Assembly: GCF_004103695.1 (NCBI RefSeq)
Contig: NZ_CP035280.1
Location: 496,001-560,000 of the forward strand
Length of the DNA stretch: 64,000 nt
DNA from: Clostridium sp. JN-9
GTDB lineage: Bacteria; Bacillota; Clostridia; Clostridiales; Clostridiaceae
Direction of reading: 5' to 3'
Positions 33,066 to 41,333 of the stretch are shown here, piece after piece. Position 1 is the first letter of the stretch, and each line of letters starts with the position of its first letter. A program made the position numbers and the translations under genes. The notes beneath the pieces are model-generated. The model searched no databases and was not told the origin of the DNA. It worked only from the letters and a program-made list of their open reading frames with translations.

Positions 33066-34037
33066 TCAGGCCACTACCTCTTTATCTAATTTTTTAACTT
33101 TGTTATTCCTAAGTAATTTAAATGCATATGAAACAATGAATGGACAAACTATTGCTGATACTACACATGCTGCGGCAACCTGTGCTGTTGCTATTGTTGC
33201 TACAGCAGCTAATGTTGGATCCGCTGCTGCAACAGCCACTGGTGTGGCAACAGCATTTCCTGCAGTTGATCCTGTTGCTAAGCCTATTATTGGCTCCTCT
33301 TTAAATAACTTCAGAAGTACATAAGCTCCTATTCCTGTAAAGGCAGCAATTATTCCAAGGAGTATACCAGGGCCTCCAGCCTTTACAATGGTAGTAAGAT
33401 TCATTCCTGCACCTAATGGGAAGGAGAAAAATGGAATTAATAATAATTTACTGCTCCCAAGGAATTTTCTCATATCTGTATCAATGTTTCCTAAAATCAT
33501 TCCTATTACTATTGGTATTAACACTGCCACAAGGGCTTTAATAGGTATTTGAGCAAGTCCTGATGCACCTAAGGCAACTAATGTAAAGAAAGGACCATCC
33601 TTTAATGATAATAAAGCATAAGCACCTACATCAGTTTCATCACCGTATTGTGAAGCAAGAGATGCATATAATCCGCCGTTACAATTTGTTAATGCCGAAA
33701 GGATAGCCAAAGGTGACAAACCTAGTACACCAACAGGCCCGAAGACTTTTCCAACAATAATACCAATACCGGCACCTACAATAAATTTACCTGAAATCAA
33801 TAGTGCACCTTTTTTTAATGCTTTTGGTGCTAACTTAAAATTAATCTGCGAGCCGATTAAAAACATAAAACATGCCAAAATAGTTGATGATGCGCTTGAA
33901 CTAAATAATGCCGTTGTAAAACCGCCGATTTTTAAAAACTGCGGGAAAAATGTATTAACTAGTACTCCTAAAAAAAGTGGGACAACCATCATACCGCCTG
34001 GAACCTTATCAATTGTTTTCTTCAATGGAATTTGCAT
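33066..34037 (-). CDS. KdgT-family permease (2-keto-3-deoxygluconate permease type)
   Basis: 323 residues, about 10 hydrophobic helices rich in Gly/Ala. It begins MQIPLKKTIDKVPGGMMVVP, the family start, and contains ALTNCNGGLYASL and TGSTAGNAVATPVA. Members carry 2-keto-3-deoxygluconate with protons. Here it lies 20 bp behind malic enzyme and beside a C4-dicarboxylate/citrate-type sensor, so malate or a related hydroxy acid is a better guess. AAAGGAGGAAT precedes the ATG. Confidence 0.88.
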   Translation of the reverse strand: MQIPLKKTIDKVPGGMMVVPLFLGVLVNTFFPQFLKIGGFTTALFSSSASSTILACFMFLIGSQINFKLAPKALKKGALLISGKFIVGAGIGIIVGKVFGPVGVLGLSPLAILSALTNCNGGLYASLASQYGDETDVGAYALLSLKDGPFFTLVALGASGLAQIPIKALVAVLIPIVIGMILGNIDTDMRKFLGSSKLLLIPFFSFPLGAGMNLTTIVKAGGPGILLGIIAAFTGIGAYVLLKLFKEEPIIGLATGSTAGNAVATPVAVAAADPTLAAVATIATAQVAAACVVSAIVCPFIVSYAFKLLRNNKVKKLDKEVVA

Positions 34038-34057
34038 GTTTATTCCTCCTTTTTATT

Positions 34058-35230
34058 TTATAATCTTGCAGCTCCGCTTTCTCTTGCTGCTTTTTTTATT
34101 GCTTCAGCTACATTAGCTGCAACACTCCTGTCTAATGCATATGGAATTACATTGTTTTCATTTAAGTCTTCATCTTTTATCATTGAAGCTATGGCATATG
34201 CTGCAGCAATTTTCATGTGTTCATTGATTTCCTTTGCTCTCACATCAAGAGCTCCTCTGAATATTCCAGGGAAAGCTAATACATTATTAACCTGGTTAGG
34301 GAAATCTGAACGGCCTGTACCAACTACCTTTGCACCAGCTGCTTTAGCATCTTCCGGCATTATTTCAGGAGTTGGATTTGCCATGGCAAACAATATGGAA
34401 TTCTTATTCATTGATCTCACCATATCCTGATTTACTATTCCTGGTGCTGAAACTCCTATAAATACATCTGCTCCTTTTAATGCATCTGCTAAGTTTCCTT
34501 TAATATTTTCAGGGTTGCTTATTTTTGCAAGTTCCTTTTTAGCATCATCTACATTTTCTATTCCTCTGTAAAGAATACCAACCTTATCGCATGCAATGAG
34601 GTTTTTTACTCCTGTAGAAAGTAATAACTTAGATATGGCAGTACCTGCAGCCCCTGCACCATTTACAACAACCTTTATATCCTCTATTTTTTTATTAACT
34701 ACTTTTAAAGCATTTATTATACCTGCAAGAACAACTATGGCAGTTCCATGCTGATCATCGTGGAATACAGGTATGTCAAGCTCCTTCTTTAATTTTTCTT
34801 CAACTTCAAAGCATCTTGGAGCGCTTATATCTTCTAAATTAATTCCACCAAACCCTGGAGCTATAAGTTTCACAGCTTTTACTATTTCTTCAACATTTTT
34901 TGTATCCAGGCATATTGGAAATGCATCCACATCTGCAAATTCCTTAAACAGAATTGCCTTGCCCTCCATAACTGGTAATCCAGCCTTAGGACCAATATCC
35001 CCTAAGCCAAGTACTGCTGTGCCGTCTGTAACTACTGCTACAAGATTTCCTTTTGAAGTATATTTGTAAATGTTTTCTTCATTCTCATGAATCTTTCTGC
35101 ATGGTTCTGCAACTCCAGGGGTATAAGCTAAACTTAAATCATCCCTTGTTATGACTTTTACCTTTGAACTTATGCTTATTTTTCCAACGTTTTTTTCATG
35201 TAGTTTTAAGCTCTCCTCAAAATAATTCAT
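34058..35230 (-). CDS. Malic enzyme, NAD(P)-dependent (oxaloacetate-decarboxylating)
   Basis: 390 residues, the short bacterial form. Converts malate to pyruvate and CO2. SLAYTPGVAEPCRKI, TDGTAVLGLGDIGP, GKAILFKEFADVDAFPI, metal-binding NLEDISAPRCFEVE and FHDDQHGTA, Rossmann VNGAGAAGTAISKL and ANPTPEI are all present. AGGGGAG lies about 8 bp before the ATG. First gene of the malate operon, transcribed away from the sensor kinase gene; the 250-bp divergent region must contain its regulated promoter. Confidence 0.96.
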   Translation of the reverse strand: MNYFEESLKLHEKNVGKISISSKVKVITRDDLSLAYTPGVAEPCRKIHENEENIYKYTSKGNLVAVVTDGTAVLGLGDIGPKAGLPVMEGKAILFKEFADVDAFPICLDTKNVEEIVKAVKLIAPGFGGINLEDISAPRCFEVEEKLKKELDIPVFHDDQHGTAIVVLAGIINALKVVNKKIEDIKVVVNGAGAAGTAISKLLLSTGVKNLIACDKVGILYRGIENVDDAKKELAKISNPENIKGNLADALKGADVFIGVSAPGIVNQDMVRSMNKNSILFAMANPTPEIMPEDAKAAGAKVVGTGRSDFPNQVNNVLAFPGIFRGALDVRAKEINEHMKIAAAYAIASMIKDEDLNENNVIPYALDRSVAANVAEAIKKAARESGAARL

Positions 35231-35480
35231 TTTATTATCTCCCCTTATATTTTATTTAAGTTTTTGTAATCGTTTTCTATGATAATATAATATCAGCAGC
35301 CTTTAATAATTAAAATATTTTAAACTTTAAAAACATATTATGGTCATAAAGAATACTTTGCTGTATTTTTAACAATTCTCATACTATGAAAACGTATTGA
35401 TTCACGGGTTATTAATATTTATAATAAAATTGCAAAACATATAGATGAATATTTAAAATGAGCATGGGAAGGAGCTTTAA
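35231..35480. promoter_or_regulatory. Divergent control region between malic enzyme and the two-component system
   Basis: 250 bp, very AT-rich, no ORF. GATAATATAATATC near 35281 could supply a minus-strand -10, and TATAATAAAATTG near 35420 a plus-strand one. No convincing palindrome for the response regulator was found by eye. Confidence 0.4.
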
Positions 35481-37052
35481 ATGAAACTTAGGAAAAAGAT
35501 AACCTTAATTGTAATACTGGTGCTTACTATATCCATTGGAAATATAACTATTTTGTCATATTTTCAGATGAAAAAATTAATTACAGAGCAATACAGTAAG
35601 GATTTATTAGACGTTGCCAATGCAATATCTCAAAACTATATAGTAAAGCAGTATTTAAGCGGAGATACCAGCATTTCCAATGATAAGCTTAATATTGAAA
35701 TTGAGAAGGTAAGACAGCAAACTAGCATGGACTTTATTGTGGTTTTGAATATGAATGATATAAGGCAGACTCATCCCACAAGACAGAATATAGGTACAAA
35801 GTTTCAAGGCGGTGATGAAACCAGAGCACTGCTTAAGGGTGAACAATATGTATCTCAGGCCAAGGGCAGTCTTGGAGTATCATATAGAGCTTTTGTCCCG
35901 GTTTACAACGACAGCACACAGGTTGGGGTGGTAACAGCAGGAGTGCTTTCAGTTAATTTTCATAACCTGGTAATTGAAAAACTAAAGGGATTTGTACCAT
36001 TTATAATATTGGGTTTAGCTATTGGTATAGCCGGAGCATTCATACTTTCTTTCAGCATTAAAAAAACCATATTTGGTATGGAGCCTGAGGAGATTGCACT
36101 GGAGCTGAAACAAAAAGAAACAATACTTGAAAATATAAAAGAAGGGGTATTGCTTTTAGATAAAGAGGGAAAATTAACATTCTTTAATAAAGAAGCTGAA
36201 AGTATCCTGGATTTAAAGAAAGCTGATATAGGTAAAAATATAACGGAAATTGTGGATTACAGCAGGGCACCAGAAGTATTAACAACCGGTAAGCCTCTTG
36301 AAAATATAGAAGTAAAGGCAAGGCCGGGACTTAATGTATTGTCTAAGTTTAATCCTTTAAAGAATAGTAAAAATCAGGTTATAGGACTGGTTATTAATTT
36401 TAGAAATTTAACGGAAATTACTAAGCTTGCAGAGGAGCTTACAGGAATTAAGAAAATGGCCTGGTCATTAAGAGCCCAAAATCATGAATTTATGAATAAG
36501 CTTCATACTATTTCAGGGCTTATACAGCTGGAGGAATACCATACAGCATTAAAATTTATATCCGATATTTCAAATATCAGAAATAATATAAATGATATTT
36601 TAAATAAAAATATTAAGGATGTTGCACTTTCAGCATTATTATTATCAAAGTATAACAAAGCCGAGGAGTTAAGAATTAAATTAGTTATAGATGAAGATTC
36701 CAAACTTACAAGACTCCCCCAATATATGACATCCCAGGAACTTGTTTCTATTTTGGGAAATCTAATAGAAAATTCTTTAGATGCCGTTAAAAATGATGAC
36801 ACAGGTGAAGTGCATGTAAAAATACAGGATGATGATGAAATGTTAAATATAAGTGTAAAGGATAATGGACCAGGAATTCCAAAAGAAATAAGGGATAAAA
36901 TTTATACTCAGGGCTTTACAACTAAAGAAGGACAAAGAGGACACGGAATGTATATTGTAAAAAAGATAATTGATGAGTTTAATGGAATAATAAATCTTGA
37001 AGCAGAAAATGGTACTGCCTGGAATATATATATACCTATGAAAAGAGGTTAA
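35481..37052 (+). CDS. Sensor histidine kinase, CitA/DcuS family
   Basis: 523 residues. Membrane helices at about 8-28 and 174-194 flank an extracellular PASp/Cache domain with the family ligand motif RQQTSMDFIVVLNMNDIRQT, HPTR, GGDETRALLKGEQYVS and GVSYRAFVPV. A cytoplasmic PAS (210-310) follows, then the DHp helix RAQNHEFMNKLHTISGLIQL with the phospho-His, and a HATPase with NLIENSLDAV and DNGPGIP. Senses external C4-dicarboxylate or citrate; malate is likely here. GGGAAGGAG precedes the ATG; the regulator starts 3 bp after the stop. Confidence 0.95.
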   Translation: MKLRKKITLIVILVLTISIGNITILSYFQMKKLITEQYSKDLLDVANAISQNYIVKQYLSGDTSISNDKLNIEIEKVRQQTSMDFIVVLNMNDIRQTHPTRQNIGTKFQGGDETRALLKGEQYVSQAKGSLGVSYRAFVPVYNDSTQVGVVTAGVLSVNFHNLVIEKLKGFVPFIILGLAIGIAGAFILSFSIKKTIFGMEPEEIALELKQKETILENIKEGVLLLDKEGKLTFFNKEAESILDLKKADIGKNITEIVDYSRAPEVLTTGKPLENIEVKARPGLNVLSKFNPLKNSKNQVIGLVINFRNLTEITKLAEELTGIKKMAWSLRAQNHEFMNKLHTISGLIQLEEYHTALKFISDISNIRNNINDILNKNIKDVALSALLLSKYNKAEELRIKLVIDEDSKLTRLPQYMTSQELVSILGNLIENSLDAVKNDDTGEVHVKIQDDDEMLNISVKDNGPGIPKEIRDKIYTQGFTTKEGQRGHGMYIVKKIIDEFNGIINLEAENGTAWNIYIPMKRG

Positions 37053-37055
37053 ATT

Positions 37056-37727
37056 ATGATTAAAGTTATGATTATAGAAGATGACCCCATGGTAAGAGAA
37101 ATAAATTCTAAATTTTTAAATAAGGTAGATGGATTTACTTTATACAAAGCAGTTTCAAATTTAACTGAAGCAAAAAAGTATATTTTAGCTCGAAAGCCAC
37201 AGCTTATATTATTAGATGTATTCCTGCCTAATGAAAACGGTATAGATCTTCTTAAGTGGATAAGAAAAGAGGAACTTTTAATTGATGTTATTTTAATTAC
37301 AGCAGATAAAACATTAGAACGTGTACAGCAGGCTTTCAGATATGGGGTTATAGATTATCTTATAAAACCATTTACCTTTGAAAGATTTAAGGAAGCCCTG
37401 TTTCAGTATAAAGACAGATATAATAAATTTAAAAATAATCAGGAAATAGAGCAGATGGAATTAGACAAATTAATGGGCACAAGCAGTTTTACCCATGAGG
37501 ATAATTTTACTAAGGGGTTAAATAAGTATACTTATAATTCCATATGGGAGGAAATAGAAAGAAATAGCAATGATTATTTCACAGCAGAGGGTATAGCTGA
37601 AGAAACAGGTATGGCAAGAGTAACAGTTAGAAAGTATCTTGAGTACATGACAGAAGAAGGTAAGCTTGAAAGGATAGTGAAGTACGGAAGCATAGGAAGA
37701 CCTCAGCATAAGTATAAAAGAATGTAA
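37056..37727 (+). CDS. Response regulator, CitB/DcuR family
   Basis: 223 residues. Receiver domain with acidic pocket (MIIEDDPMVR), phospho-Asp in LILLDVFLPNENG (about 54) and Lys in DYLIKPF; C-terminal HTH (about 165-223) TAEGIAEETGMARVTVRKYL, ending GRPQHKYKRM. Partner of the kinase just upstream; expected to control the divergent malic enzyme-permease operon. Confidence 0.95.
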   Translation: MIKVMIIEDDPMVREINSKFLNKVDGFTLYKAVSNLTEAKKYILARKPQLILLDVFLPNENGIDLLKWIRKEELLIDVILITADKTLERVQQAFRYGVIDYLIKPFTFERFKEALFQYKDRYNKFKNNQEIEQMELDKLMGTSSFTHEDNFTKGLNKYTYNSIWEEIERNSNDYFTAEGIAEETGMARVTVRKYLEYMTEEGKLERIVKYGSIGRPQHKYKRM

Positions 37728-37799
37728 TGATAAATTGAATATTATGAAGTAAAATATGTATAGAGCTGGTTATAATTTAACTCTTTGGAGGTAATGATT

Positions 37800-38273
37800 A
37801 TGAAAAGTTTATATTTTTATAATACTGACATTGGTAAAATAGGAATAGCTGATAATGGCAAGGCAATTACCAATGTATATTTTAACGAAAGTCCCAAGCT
37901 GAAAGACACTGAAATAAAGGAAACTGATTTAATCAAGGAAGCCGCACAGCAGCTTAAGGAATACCTGGCAGGTAAAAGAAAAAGCTTTAATATACCTCTT
38001 ATGCCGGAAGGAACAGAATTTCAAAAAAGTGTCTGGGAAGCACTGCAGCAGATTCCCTATGGTAAAACCTGCTCCTACGGGGAAATTGCAGAGAAAATAG
38101 GCAATCCAAAGGCATGCAGGGCTGTGGGCATGGCAAATAATAAAAACCCCATTGGAATTTTTATCCCGTGTCATCGTGTTATTGGAGCAAATGGAAAACT
38201 GGTAGGTTATGCGGGGGGACTTGAAATGAAAGAACATCTGCTTGCAATAGAAAAAATAAATGCAGATAAATAA
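37800..38273 (+). CDS. ogt: Methylated-DNA--protein-cysteine methyltransferase
   Basis: 157 residues from ATG 37800, 8 bp after GGAGGT (upstream in-frame TTG/ATG overlap that site). N-terminal ribonuclease-like domain, then the winged domain FQKSVWEALQQIPYGKTCSY, active site IPCHRVIGANGKLVGYAGG (Cys accepts the alkyl group from O6-alkylguanine). DNA repair protein used once per lesion. It stands alone. Confidence 0.96.
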   Translation: MKSLYFYNTDIGKIGIADNGKAITNVYFNESPKLKDTEIKETDLIKEAAQQLKEYLAGKRKSFNIPLMPEGTEFQKSVWEALQQIPYGKTCSYGEIAEKIGNPKACRAVGMANNKNPIGIFIPCHRVIGANGKLVGYAGGLEMKEHLLAIEKINADK

Positions 38274-38299
38274 ACTGTTTATTAACTTTTTATATGATT

Positions 38300-38325
38300 A
38301 TAGGAGCTGTCAGTGCAGCTCCTAT
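38300..38325. terminator. Bidirectional terminator, ogt / DeoR gene
   Basis: Perfect stem ATAGGAGCTG (38300-38309) / CAGCTCCTAT (38316-38325) between converging genes. Confidence 0.8.
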
Positions 38326-38332
38326 TTCACAA

Positions 38333-39106
38333 TTATTTGCTTATTATTTTCAAACCTCTATTTATCAGATCCTTTAAGTCATGTTGTATCTCATCAGGTA
38401 ATTTATCATCTGTAATTATGGTGTATTCTGATTTTATCTTTCCAAACTCAGCCAAAGATTTTTGACCAAATTTGCTGCTGTCTGCTAAAATATATATTTC
38501 TCTTCCAGCTTTTAGCATGGCTTCTTTAATATAAGCCTCTTCAATAATTGGAGTGGTTAGTTCTCCGCTGTGTGAAATTGAAAGAGCTGTTAAAAATACT
38601 TTATCTACATACAGCTTTTCTATATCATTTACACCTTCTATGCTTATGACATTTGCCACATCGTTTTTTACAAGGCCGCCTGTTATATAAAGTTTTATAT
38701 TAGGGCAGTGGATAACAATATCATGTGAAATTGCAATGGAATTAGTGATAACTGTTAAGTCCTTGAAATTTGAAAGCAGAGGGATAATTTTAGCCACAGT
38801 GGTGGAGCCGTCCAGAAGTATAGTATCGTGTTCCTGTATAAATGAGGCAGCTATAGCAGCTATGCTTTCTTTTACATCAGTCTTAATTTTTTCTCTCACA
38901 GTAAAATCCTTATAACTATTAACCTTTTCAGGCAAAATAGCACCGCCGTAAGTTCTATGTACTTTACCCTTTTGCTCCATTATTCTTAAATCTCTTCTTA
39001 TTGTATCCTCTGATACTTTAAATAGTTCACTTAATTCCTGAACTTCTACTCTCTTTTTATATTTTAATATTTCCAATATCTTTTCATGTCTTTCTTCTAT
39101 AAACAT
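38333..39106 (-). CDS. DeoR family sugar-phosphate-responsive regulator
   Basis: 257 residues from the ATG at 39106, 5 bp after AGGTGAT; an upstream ATG at 39127 adds seven unlikely residues. DeoR HTH: ERHEKILEILKYKKRVEVQE, VSEDTIRRDLRIMEQKGKV and RTYGGAIL. The sensor domain (75-250) has DGSTTVAKIIPLL and KVFLTALSISHSGEL, the ISOCOT sugar-phosphate fold. Transcribed away from fsa-rpe and therefore the likely controller of that pair. Confidence 0.92.
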   Translation of the reverse strand: MFIEERHEKILEILKYKKRVEVQELSELFKVSEDTIRRDLRIMEQKGKVHRTYGGAILPEKVNSYKDFTVREKIKTDVKESIAAIAASFIQEHDTILLDGSTTVAKIIPLLSNFKDLTVITNSIAISHDIVIHCPNIKLYITGGLVKNDVANVISIEGVNDIEKLYVDKVFLTALSISHSGELTTPIIEEAYIKEAMLKAGREIYILADSSKFGQKSLAEFGKIKSEYTIITDDKLPDEIQHDLKDLINRGLKIISK

Positions 39107-39126
39107 AATATCACCTATCCAATTCA

Positions 39127-39266
39127 TATTTGTTTACATTTATTCAATATCTCATATATTTAATTATATTTTAATTATATATTATTGTAAAGCATAACTA
39201 CTTATTAATGTTTGTTCATGTTTATATATATTTAAACTTGATTATTCATAATTTATGTAGTATTAT
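39127..39266 (+). promoter_or_regulatory. fsa-rpe promoter with DeoR-like repeats
   Basis: TTGATT (39238-39243) and TATTAT (39261-39266) are exactly 17 bp apart. Upstream are two similar blocks, TTTGTTTACATTTATT (39128 region) and TTTGTTCATGTTTAT (39210 region), plausible direct-repeat binding sites for the divergent DeoR protein. Confidence 0.5.
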
Positions 39267-39323
39267 TAAATCAGATAAAAGGTAAAATTAAAAATACTAA
39301 TATACGGGAAAGGTGATTAAATT

Positions 39324-40004
39324 ATGTTATACTTGTTAGATACTGCAAACTTAGATCAGATTAAAAGAGCTTTTGATTTATATCCTATGAGCGGAGTTAC
39401 AACAAATCCAACAATCATATCAAAAGAAAAGAGAAGCTTTTTAGATATATTGAATCAAATAAGAGAAATTATAGGCCAGGATAAAATGCTTCATGTTCAG
39501 GCTGTAAGCAAAAATGCAGATGAAATAGTAAAAGAAGCAGAGTATATAACAAATACTATAGGAGGCAATATATATATAAAGGTACCTGTTATTCCAGAAG
39601 GTATTAAGGCAATGAAGATATTAAAATCAAAGGGAATAAAAATTACTGCAACAGCTGTTTTTACAGCTGATCAGGCTTTAATGGCTGCAGTGGCAGGTGC
39701 GGATTTTGTTGCTCCATATGTAAACAGAATAGATAATATCAGCGGAAATGGTGTAAATGTAGTTAAAGAAATAGTTGAGCTATTTAAAATTTATAACTTA
39801 AATACAAAGGTTTTAGCAGCATCCTTTAAAAATGTACAGCAGGTACATGAAGTTGCTTTAGCTGGAGGCCATTCTGTAACAGTTAATGCTGATATAATGG
39901 ATGGACTATTATCACATCCATTAACTGACTGGAGTGTTGATAAGTTTGTAAGTGACTGGGAAGGTGTTTACGGAAAAGGAAAGTTAACTTATGAGGTAAA
40001 ATAA
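39324..40004 (+). CDS. fsa: Fructose-6-phosphate aldolase / transaldolase-like
   Basis: 226 residues, the short transaldolase subfamily (FSA/TalC/MipB). MLYLLDTANLDQIKRAFDLY, GVTTNPTII, Schiff-base Lys in NIYIKVPVIPEG (about 87), TAVFTADQALMAA and ASFKNVQQVHEVALAGG are all typical. True transaldolases and FSA cannot be separated without key-residue comparison, hence both activities remain possible. Followed 13 bp later by rpe, so the pair feeds or drains the pentose phosphate pool, fitting the polyol operons nearby. Confidence 0.9.
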   Translation: MLYLLDTANLDQIKRAFDLYPMSGVTTNPTIISKEKRSFLDILNQIREIIGQDKMLHVQAVSKNADEIVKEAEYITNTIGGNIYIKVPVIPEGIKAMKILKSKGIKITATAVFTADQALMAAVAGADFVAPYVNRIDNISGNGVNVVKEIVELFKIYNLNTKVLAASFKNVQQVHEVALAGGHSVTVNADIMDGLLSHPLTDWSVDKFVSDWEGVYGKGKLTYEVK

Positions 40005-40017
40005 GGAAGTGTAAAAA

Positions 40018-40707
40018 ATGATTAAAGTGGCCGCATCTATAATGTGTGGAAATCCATTAAAAATTGGTGAGGAATTGAAAAGGCTTGAAAATGCTAAGGT
40101 TGATATGCTTCATTGCGACGTTATGGATGGAACTTTTGTCCATAATCTTGGAATGGGATTATATGTTATTGAGGCAATTAAGGATAAAACAAAAATACCT
40201 TTAGATGTGCATTTGGCAATAGTAAAACCTGAAAGATATTTAAAGGATCTTGCTAAAATAGGTGTGGATATTGCAGCTTTCCATGTTGAAGCTGCGGGCA
40301 GTTTAGTCAATGTGGTGAAGGAAATTAAAACATTGGGCATGAAGGCATGTGCAGTGTTAAATCCTGAAACCCCTGTTTCATCCATTAAAGATATACTGGA
40401 TGAACTTTATATGGTAAATGTACTAACGGTGCATCCTGGATTTTCAGGACAAAGGATTATTCCTGAAACTATAAATAAAATCAGGGAATTAAAGCATATT
40501 TTACTTGAAAGAAATTTAAAAACATTAATTGAAGTAGATGGCAGCATTAATATAAAAACATTACCTATGGTAATTCCAGCTGGAGCTGATGTTTTAGTTG
40601 CAGGAACCTCATCAATGTTTCAAGGTGAACATGCAGATTACAAGGCAAAGGCTGATGAGTTAAGATCAGCAGCATATAATATACTAAAAGAAACTCAGAA
40701 AAATTAA
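40018..40707 (+). CDS. rpe: Ribulose-phosphate 3-epimerase
   Basis: 229 residues, TIM barrel. ASIMCGNPLKIGEELKRLE, metal-site HCDVMDGTFVHNLGMG, DVHLAIVKPERYL, VHPGFSGQRIIPETI and EVDGSI are present (first metal His from HCDVMDG and second from DVHL). Interconverts ribulose-5-P and xylulose-5-P. Differences from the housekeeping form (IMCGNP instead of SILSAD) suggest a paralogue for pentitol or allulose-type substrates. Confidence 0.9.
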   Translation: MIKVAASIMCGNPLKIGEELKRLENAKVDMLHCDVMDGTFVHNLGMGLYVIEAIKDKTKIPLDVHLAIVKPERYLKDLAKIGVDIAAFHVEAAGSLVNVVKEIKTLGMKACAVLNPETPVSSIKDILDELYMVNVLTVHPGFSGQRIIPETINKIRELKHILLERNLKTLIEVDGSINIKTLPMVIPAGADVLVAGTSSMFQGEHADYKAKADELRSAAYNILKETQKN

Positions 40708-40717
40708 TAGCTTAATA

Positions 40718-40754
40718 AAGAGTATCTCTAATTAAATTAGGGGTACTCTTTTTT
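40718..40754 (+). terminator. Terminator after rpe
   Basis: AAGAGTATC...CTAATT pairs with ATTAGGGGTACTCTT and is followed by a T-run. Confidence 0.85.
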
Positions 40755-40807
40755 GTGTTTATAATTATAAGAATTTGTTAAATAAATATCACACAATTGA
40801 ATATTAA

Positions 40808-40821
40808 ATCACAAATGTGAT
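40808..40821. promoter_or_regulatory. Operator 1 of the glucitol operon (ATCACA-AA-TGTGAT)
   Basis: Perfect palindromic arms ATCACA and TGTGAT with AA between. The same core recurs at 41025-41038, and once with a mismatch at 40896-40909. Likely bound by the SorC-type regulator of this operon; arms are the inverse arrangement of a CRP site. Confidence 0.6.
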
Positions 40822-40895
40822 AAACAATTTCACAAGTTCACACGTTTACTTTGCAAATCCTCTGATAATAAAATACAACGATAAACCTGGCATTT

Positions 40896-40909
40896 ATCAC
40901 AATTGTGTT
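40896..40909. promoter_or_regulatory. Operator 2 of the glucitol operon (one mismatch)
   Basis: ATCACA-AT-TGTGTT, 88 bp downstream of operator 1, close to integral helical turns apart. Confidence 0.45.
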
Positions 40910-40969
40910 GATTTTAACTGAATATTTTAATAAAAATCAAAAAAATAATGCTATTTATTTAAATACATA

Positions 40970-40997
40970 TTGCATTTGTTTTAAAAATAAGTATAAT
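40970..40997 (+). promoter_or_regulatory. Promoter of the glucitol operon
   Basis: TTGCAT (40970-40975) and a perfect TATAAT (40992-40997), spacer 16 bp, start near 41004. Operator 3 lies just downstream, and operators 1 and 2 upstream. The next genes in this direction are the IS607-type element and then srlD. Confidence 0.6.
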
Positions 40998-41024
40998 AAA
41001 GATATAGAACAAATGTTAACATAA

Positions 41025-41038
41025 GTCACAAATGTGAT
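41025..41038. promoter_or_regulatory. Operator 3 of the glucitol operon
   Basis: GTCACA-AA-TGTGAT centred near +28, a repressing position. An imperfect version, TTCACAAATGTTA, precedes the SorC-type gene itself near 43509. Confidence 0.6.
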
Positions 41039-41141
41039 ACATATAATTACTAAAGCAGAAGAAATAAAATAGTTTATAATCTTATATTCAAATATATTCA
41101 TGAATAATATAATATAATCACCAAAAAGGGAGTGATTATAT

Positions 41142-41333
41142 TTGAGTAAGAACTATAAGCCTAAAGAATTTGATGAATTATTAAATGTATCAGTTTTAAC
41201 ACTACAACGATGGGATAACGCAGGAAAATTAAAAGCATTTGGAACACCAACAAATAGACGGTTTTATACTTATGAATAGTATAAAGAGTTTATGGGTATA
41301 ACATCTTCTGGGGAAAAAGATAAAGGAAGATGA
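41142..41333 (+). pseudogene. IS607 TnpA remnant (MerR-like HTH only)
   Basis: TTG start after GGGAGTG. The first 45 codons (from MSKNYKPKEFDELLNVSV to TNRRFYTYE) match the DNA-binding N-terminus of IS607-type serine recombinases. An in-frame TAG at 41277 is followed by YKEFMGITSSGEKDKGR and a stop that overlaps the tnpB start. The catalytic serine-recombinase domain is deleted. A 45-residue DNA-binding stub could still be made. Confidence 0.8.

Noticed and set aside
40808-41038. CRP/FNR sites in the glucitol promoter
   Set aside because: The arms are ATCACA/TGTGAT, the reverse order of a CRP site (TGTGA-N6-TCACA), and do not match TTGAT-N4-ATCAA.
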